DNA from: Myoxocephalus aenaeus
Taxonomy: Eukaryota > Chordata > Actinopteri > Perciformes > Cottidae
Direction: 5' to 3'
NCBI GenBank assembly: GCA_038501785.1
Contig: JBAMJR010000097.1
Span: 56,001-120,000, forward strand
Length of the DNA: 64,000 nucleotides
The notes under the pieces were generated by a model. That model searched no databases. It had not been told where the DNA came from and was given only the letters and a program-made list of their open reading frames with translations. The translations under genes and the position numbers were made by a program. Of this stretch, positions 58,135 to 64,000 are shown one piece after another (within the stretch, counting starts at the first letter, position 1; every line of letters begins with the position of its first letter).

Positions 58135-59810
58135 CAGTGGCGGGCCGTGCCTTTCAGACCTCTGCCTTCAAATCACTCCATCAGCTGATAAACAGCTGGC
58201 GTGGCACGCACCCGCGCCATCACAGCGCGATCTCACTATTACGAGCATGGAGGACCGACCTGCGGAGCTATGTGTGGACCGACTATGGGGCCGTTCACAC
58301 CGGACGCGACTCTCAAAAACGCGTCGCTAGCAAAACCATTGTTTTCCTATGGTGGCGCGCCTTTCATGCGCGCTTTTTAAATGCCGCGCGACGCGTTTTT
58401 CTAGCGTTTTTTGGCGCGCTTAAAAGTTTAAATATTCTCAACTTTTAAACTCCTTGCGCGGAGTCGCACAGCTCATCAATGTCACACTCGGCCAAGGCAG
58501 CCAATCGGATCAAGCAAGAGGCGGGCTTTATTACTTTACCACTTCTTTCCTGTTTCCGTGTGGTATGAACAGCGGGAATTTCAAAAGAAAATGGCAACCG
58601 CCGACGAAGGATTCATATTAGCGGTCTTCAACTACGAAGAACTTTATAATTCAAGATCGAAAAACTACTGCAATAGCATACAGTGCTCGTCATCGAGACA
58701 CAATTCTTGGAATATATGGTGGTATTCGCCGTACTCTTTCCTTTTTTTTTTTTTTTATATCGTGAACCCAAAATCTCCGCTTTTTTGGGGCTTTTTCCTC
58801 CTCATCCCACAACACAGCAAGGGCAAGAGCACGATGTCTGCTTGAATCCATTTTGAAGTTTTATCGCCCGGGTGCGCCCGCAGGCCCGCTCCACAGACGC
58901 AGCGGGCTGTTTTTATTTTTTTTCCCTGGCGCGTTTTTGCCAAGGCGTTTTTGAAGCGGCTGCGCTTTTAAAAGTCGCGTCCGGTGTGAACGGCCCCTAT
59001 GTGTGGAGCTGTGTGGAGCATGTGTGGACCGACCTGCGGAGCTATTTTAACCACTTTGGCACCTGGCTGACCGACTTGACCAGCCCAACCCCGTCAGGTC
59101 AACAACAATGCATGTTGTCCAAATAACCAGCAAACAACAAGTCACATTTAGTAATAACAAAACAATCCAACAAAATTAAAACACTGCACAGTGCACACAC
59201 AAGACATCCAGCAGCTGCTGCACCGTGGAGTGGAGAGCCAGTCCCGGCTGACCAGCAGCAACAACAGCGGTGTGTGTGATTAAATACGACTGCAGATGTA
59301 AAAACAAAGTAACACCACCATCATTTCACTCACCACATTTCCGTAATCCTCTGTGCGAAAGGAGTCATCAGTAAAATCCACCAACAAGTCATCAGTAAAT
59401 CCACCAGCAAGGTAGCTTTTTGGTTCTAGGTAGCAGCTAGAAGTTTCTAGTAGCTTTGTGCGCCACTGACCAATCACAGCGCATGTTAATGGTCACGCTG
59501 GGCCACTGACCAATCATATACATCCACGCCATTTCGCAGGCCCTGCACGTCAAAGAATCCACCCAGCTTGTCAAACTAAAGATCTGATTTGTTGAAGTCC
59601 ATGACAATCAACCACAATGTCCACTCTCAGTGTACTTTAAGCTGCAAAGGCCTGCTTAAACTGCTTTGCTGACATAGAGACACGGAGAGAGAAAATCTGA
59701 TTGGATGAAAGCTTCTCCTTTAAAACAATTAAATTATAAAATAGCTATAACTTTGTGATTCTGTTTAGGCCAGCAGTAAAGGCTTAGCAGGCCCTGACGG
59801 CCCACCACTG
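58135..59810. mobile_element. hAT element of the CAGTGGCGGGCCGT family, copy B
   Basis: The ends are CAGTGGCGGGCCGTGC and, inverted, CAGTGGTGGGCCGTCAGG. Perfect 8-bp duplications CTCAGCAC flank it at 58127-58134 and 59811-59818. It matches 6176-7549 in reverse, and its ends match the 77-bp element at 7140-7216. The GACCGACCTGCGGAGCTAT word occurs on both sides of a nested Harbinger MITE, so the element contains an internal repeat. No transposase is recognisable. Confidence 0.87.
58287..58997 (+). mobile_element. Harbinger-type MITE nested in the hAT
   Basis: The terminal inverted repeats are identical for 25 bp (GGGGCCGTTCACACCGGACG then CGACT). The 3-bp duplication TAT flanks it at 58284-58286 and 58998-59000. 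A frame starting at 58591 reads MATADEGFILAVFNYEELY. This resembles the N-terminus of Harbinger transposases (D/EE.ILAV...LY), but it soon runs into unrelated sequence and a T16-type run. Non-autonomous. Confidence 0.85.
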
Positions 59811-59818
59811 CTCAGCAC

Positions 59819-61230
59819 ACTGTGACAACTGAAGAAAAGCACTGAGTAAACTCAACTGGTCTGCAGCCAAACAGATTTTATGTCGAGTAAGCAACATTCG
59901 GTCCACCTGTACAGTCGAATGCAATCTAATACACTCCTGCCATAACATTTATCTTTACTAAGCTCATAGTGTTTTTGTTTGGCATTGTTGTAAATGTCTA
60001 AATTAAATTGTGTGTTTACTACTGAGATCTTATGGAGCACCCAAAGGGATCACAGGGGGAATCTTTCTTTTTGTTTTATCAGGAACAACTTTTGCGTTCC
60101 CATGCAATATGTTTTACATTACCCTTGATCAATAGGAACAGTTGGTTTGTTGGTCCAGAGTAAAACACTGCATATACTACATAAAGGGGAGATGATGCAG
60201 CGCTTTACATTATGCATTTATTGCTCATTAATCCTTTCAAAAGGCACAGATCCGACATTATGCAGCTACTGGCTGTGAGCACAGTTGCAGCTGCTCTGCC
60301 TTGTTCTCCTGGTTGAAGCTGGGACTGTGGATATGCTTATTGCGCAGACTACGGCTGCATTTGCGGTTTAAATCTACTGTATACTGTGAGTCTTTACTGC
60401 TCCGACCAGCGTCGGGCAAGTAAGCCTCGTTACACCCGTTATAAACTACGTGTCACAGCCATAACGGATACAATCACAATCACAGTGACAGCAACGGTCA
60501 AAGCTTTGTCAACCCATGGCTAAAGTCATTACTAAATAATGACCTCAATGCTACAACACATAACTAAATAAACATCTCAATGACAAAAGCCCAAAAGAGA
60601 ATATTATAGATTTCACGAAGGTACAGTTTATGGTAGAAGGGATGCATTGCCGACACCTTCTCCTCCCACTCTGTGTGTGAGTTATTATATATTATATTAG
60701 TATATTTGCTGCTGATGTTTCGACTCCGGGCCTAACCGTAATAAGCATCATCTTCCGCATCGTCTCAACGTCTTTACTGAACTTTGTTGTCATGGGTAGG
60801 TGAGACTGGCAGTGAAGCTTTGATTGCCGCCAAGTGCCCAAAAGAGCGACTTAATTGCTTCCTCGTCAGTAGTCCTCACGATGTACCAAAACTAGTATGT
60901 GTGTATGTCTGTCACCATTGTCTTTGTGAAACAGATTGGAAGGAAAATGTTATTCAGCTAGAATTCAGTATAGTGATGTGATAGTTAATCACAGACTGAA
61001 GGCCGCTTGAAGACAATGACTGAGTCTGGATTTAAGTCCTCACCCTCGTCTTGACCCCTTCGCCTTCCCCAATAATACATAATGACCAGGGGCACAGTTT
61101 TTTGAAGGACATTATTCACTAACAGTAGTGGTACCATTCCCTGGGAAGGTGATGTAAGCTATTTCTTTACAGTTATTTTAAATAACTTAGCAATGAAAAT
61201 AAGACTCCTAAATAATTAAAAAGAAATATT
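59819..61230. other. unique gene-free DNA
   Basis: No exon, RNA gene or transposon end supported. Confidence 0.5.
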
Positions 61231-61238
61231 CTCACAAT

Positions 61239-62046
61239 CAGTGGTGGAGCAAGTACTCAGAATAGTAAAGGTATAATTGGCTAATTTATATGTGTATTCT
61301 GTGTATCCCAGTGTTTCCTGATTGTTTATTCCCTTCACCTGTTCTCGTTCCAGACTCCTCCCTCCTCGTGTGCCTTCCCCCTGTGTGATTGTAAAGCCCC
61401 GCCCTCATTGTTTCCACCTGTGCCTCGTTGTTGGCCTTCCCCTGTGTATTCAATCAGCGTCTTTCCCTTGTCAGTTGTGAGATTGTCTTCTGCGTCCCCC
61501 ATGTGTGTACCCTGCCGTTGAGCTGTAGCTGTTAGTTGTTGTGTTTGTTTCCAGGCCCAGTCTTTTCCTTTGTTTTGTAACTTTGATTAGTGAAATATCC
61601 TTATGATTTTGCCTAACCGTGACTCCTGTCATCTCCTCTGCTCCTGAGTCTCTGCCCCACCACACCCGGTCGTGACAAAATGTCGTAGTATCAGAAGGAA
61701 AAGACACTTGTTTTGGCTGATACATTTGCTATGTTTACTTGGAGACAATAAAGACTCCCCAAACAGGAGAATCCTGCCATGACTACAGAGGTAGGAAAGA
61801 AGAGGGGGAAAACAGTTCTGCTGCACACCTTTTTGTAAACATTTTGTAGTGTTATTAAATTTGATTTATATGGTAATATAAAAGTTATTGAGAGAACTTA
61901 ATTGTTGGAATTGCTAAAATCTTATACACAAAGGTAAAGGGTACTATTAAATAGTTTTTTTCAACCACAGAACCAAATGAAGTAGACATATAGAAATACC
62001 CATATAAAATACTTGAGAACATGTACTTAGTTACTTTCCACCACCT
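61239..62046. mobile_element. hAT MITE (CAGTGGTGGA ends) with an insertion
   Basis: The left end is CAGTGGTGGAGCAAGTACTC. The right end reads TACTTAGTTACTTTCCACCA followed by CCT, the inverted AGTAACTAAGTA type common in fish. The flanks are CTCACAAT (61231-61238) and CTCACATC (62047-62054), a degraded 8-bp duplication (6 of 8). Its middle is occupied by an unrelated repeat at about 61305-61676. Confidence 0.6.
61305..61676 (-). mobile_element. fish repeat with TGTCACGACCGGG end
   Basis: Read inverted, it starts TGTCACGACCGGGTGTGGTG and runs to CAGGAAACACTGGG. The plan resembles the 47776-48158 element (TGTNACG-type start followed by a GACTC/CACGAC stretch), and the start and body are familiar from abundant fish repeats. 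No target duplication was found and the family name is unknown. Confidence 0.4.
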
Positions 62047-62054
62047 CTCACATC

Positions 62055-62805
62055 ATTAACTTTATCCACTAATTAGTAGCACAAATGAAATGCGGGGTCA
62101 CGTATTCACACAGGAGAGATGTAATGAATGCAACACAGTTAATGACTGAATTAGAAAGGGAAGCGGAAGGGAAGTGTTTTCCAAATGATGTCAGTCCAAT
62201 ATTCACATTGCTGTCTCTCAAAGTGTCTGGTTTGGTCTGATTCAACATTGCTGCCGCAGTCCTATTGGTCCACCTGAGCTTGAAGAAAATCCATCAATTC
62301 ACCCTCTGCAACTGATATTGATTGCAACTATACTTTCAACAGCATCTCTCTTGACACAATGTGCGATGAAATGTAAAATACCGTAATGGCAAACGCATAA
62401 AAGTAATGCGGGTGTTTATGACGCTTGAAAAATACAAGAGTTTTGTCACATTCTTTGTCTTCTGTGTTTGCAGAGCACAAATCTGGGGGGAAACAATGGG
62501 AAAGTGACGCGCATAAGGCTCAGAGTCAAAGTGTTGATAAGATATAGACAGCTTGACAACCATACCTGTCTATACTTTTCATGAACTCCCTCTGCCTCTC
62601 TTGTCTTGGTTGTCCCTCCCACGCGACCATATTTCAGTTGGCAATGCACTCTGGATATTGATGTTTGACTGATAGTAAGAAAAAGTAGACTTGTGGTAAT
62701 CTGAGACTGCAGACATAACATGTATAGCAAGAGCTGGCTCCGATGTCTCCATATCGATTAAACATGAGATATAAATCGGTTTCGAGGATCTAACAAGCAA
62801 TCTTT
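62055..62805. other. unique gene-free DNA
   Basis: No gene or repeat boundary supported. Confidence 0.5.
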
Positions 62806-62853
62806 ATTATATATATATATATATATATACATACATACAAGGATATGTGTATC

Positions 62854-62890
<37 letters not shown>

Positions 62891-62893
62891 TTA
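62806..62893. repeat. compound TA/TG/TA microsatellite
   Basis: TA run (62806-62829), CATA units, a TG run (about 62856-62876) and a second TA run (about 62877-62891). Confidence 0.9.
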
Positions 62894-63159
62894 TAAACAC
62901 AATAATATATGTACATACAATATGTGTATGTCTGTGAAACCAGTGCAAAAAAAGCAGGGTTGTCATAATACTTTACAGTGAAGAATCAGAGTAACTCATG
63001 ACAACAACAGCTGAGGTGGTGATGTCATCAAGTCAGCTGCTGTTCCAATTGCAGAAAGACCGTCCTGTGTCCTCCCGTCCTTGAGAGTCTGGACTCCCAA
63101 GTCCAAACTCCAAAAGTTCACAAGTCTGGACTTAGCGTACTTGGTATTGAGAAACGGCC

Positions 63160-63790
63160 AGTATCACAGGGTGGATTAGGGTGGATCACAGACTTCCTGT
63201 CTGACAGGAAGCAGCAGGTGAAGCATCGGAAACACGTCTCAGGCTCTCGGACCATCAGCACCGGTTCCCCCCAAGGCTGCGTTCTTTCCCCTCTGCTCTT
63301 CTCGCTGTACACCAACAGCTGCACCTCCAGTCACCAGTCCATCAAGCTCCTGAAGTTCCCCTCTCACCCTGTGTGACTCCCCCGTCGATGCTGTGGAGTC
63401 CTTCCTCTTCCTGGGCTCCATCCTAACCCAGGACCTGGATGGTGCAATTCTACATTGCCATCGTTGAGTTCATCCTCTGCTCCTCCATCACCGTCTGGCA
63501 CGCTGCAGCCACTGCCAAGGACAAAGCCAGGCTGCGGCGCATCATCCGCTCTGCTGAGAGGGTGATTGGCTGTAATCTGCCGTCCCTCCAGGACTTGTTC
63601 GCCTCCAGGACTCTGAAGCGAGCTGGGAAGATTGTAGCTGACCTCTCACCCTGGACACAAACAGTTTGAGTCCCTTCCCTCTGGCAGGAGGCTGAGGTCC
63701 ATCAGGACCAAGACCTCACACCACACCAACAGTTTTTTCCCGTCGGCAGTCGAGCTCATCAACAGGGCCCGGGTCCCCCACTGACTGACT
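63160..63790 (+). mobile_element. Rex1/CR1-L2 type LINE fragment, internally deleted
   Basis: The first part (63172-63350) encodes WITDFLTDRKQQVKHRKHVS and STGSPQGCVLSPLLFSLYTN, a reverse transcriptase motif. It reaches LLKF, where the ADD catalytic pair should follow, and is then broken. After a deletion, AVESFLFLGSILTQDL appears (about 63390), and another frame from about 63450 encodes FYIAIVEFILCSSITVWH and SAERVIGCNLPSLQDLF...LKRAGKIVADLS. This is the C-terminal region of jockey-superclade LINEs. The frame ends at 63669. Between Rex1, CR1 and L2 I cannot choose with certainty. Confidence 0.75.
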
Positions 63791-63909
63791 CTGTCACACC
63801 CAGGACTATTTTACTTTTTTCTTTCTTCTTACCGGTCACTCCTCTGCACACTTCATATTTAAACACTCATGCCACTTTAACTTAAACACACATGTCACTT
63901 TAACATACT

Positions 63910-64000
63910 TAGTCAGGTCCATAAATATTTGGACATTGACATTTTTCATTATTTTGGCTCTGTACACCACAACAATGGAGTTGAAATGAAAAACATGTGC
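63910..64000. mobile_element. start of a Tc1-type transposon, cut by the window edge
   Basis: AGTCAGGTCCATAAATATTT followed by GGACATTGACA is the terminal repeat of a very common fish Tc1/mariner family. The element continues past the end of the window. Confidence 0.8.

Overview
This is a piece of a teleost fish nuclear genome, probably from a percomorph-type fish. The evidence is the landscape: long CA/GT and TA microsatellites, dense DNA transposons (hAT, PIF/Harbinger, piggyBac, Tc1), an L2-type and a Rex1/CR1-type LINE, and a DIRS retrotransposon with a tyrosine recombinase. There are no bacterial-style operons. The only host protein gene I can support is the 3' end of a methyltransferase-like 27 gene (mettl27). 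Its last two coding exons lie at 82-174 and 2893-3122, with a poly(A) signal at 3227.

Layout. 1-3.25 kb: end of mettl27, whose last intron holds a LINE remnant and a decayed retrocopy-like tract on the minus strand. 3.87-8.08 kb: one hAT-type element with a 7/8-matching 8-bp target duplication, stuffed with younger insertions; one of these contains a 77-bp micro-element of its own family. 8-36 kb: mostly unique, gene-free DNA with microsatellites, a hAT MITE (17.1 kb), Harbinger-type fragments (19.5 and 35.3 kb), a gypsy-like LTR (29.8 kb) and several strong hairpins. 36.4-39 kb: an L2 LINE 3' end carrying a minisatellite, joined to a truncated Harbinger. 40.5-45.3 kb: a near full-length but dead hAT transposase gene split by a piggyBac insertion. 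45.5-47.1 kb: a second, deletion-derived hAT. 48.5-50 kb: a Harbinger with half a Tc1 element inside it. 50.7-53.3 kb: a second piggyBac with a hAT MITE inside. 54-56.7 kb: a DIRS element with its reverse transcriptase deleted. 58.1-59.8 kb: a hAT with a nested Harbinger MITE. 61.2-64 kb: a hAT MITE with an insertion, a LINE fragment and the start of a Tc1 element.

How the parts work together. Apart from mettl27 the window is a record of transposon nesting. Many insertions can be ordered because their target duplications are intact: 8 bp for hAT, TTAA for piggyBac, 3 bp for Harbinger, TA for Tc1. None of the transposases is intact. I found no clear new biological system. The most informative objects are the frame-preserving piggyBac insertion in the hAT transposase gene, two hAT MITEs that share a core but have different ends, the 77-bp micro-element, the DIRS gag-recombinase deletion derivative, and an unexplained 70-nt hairpin at 20.2 kb. 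Coordinates without a sharp repeat boundary are approximate.
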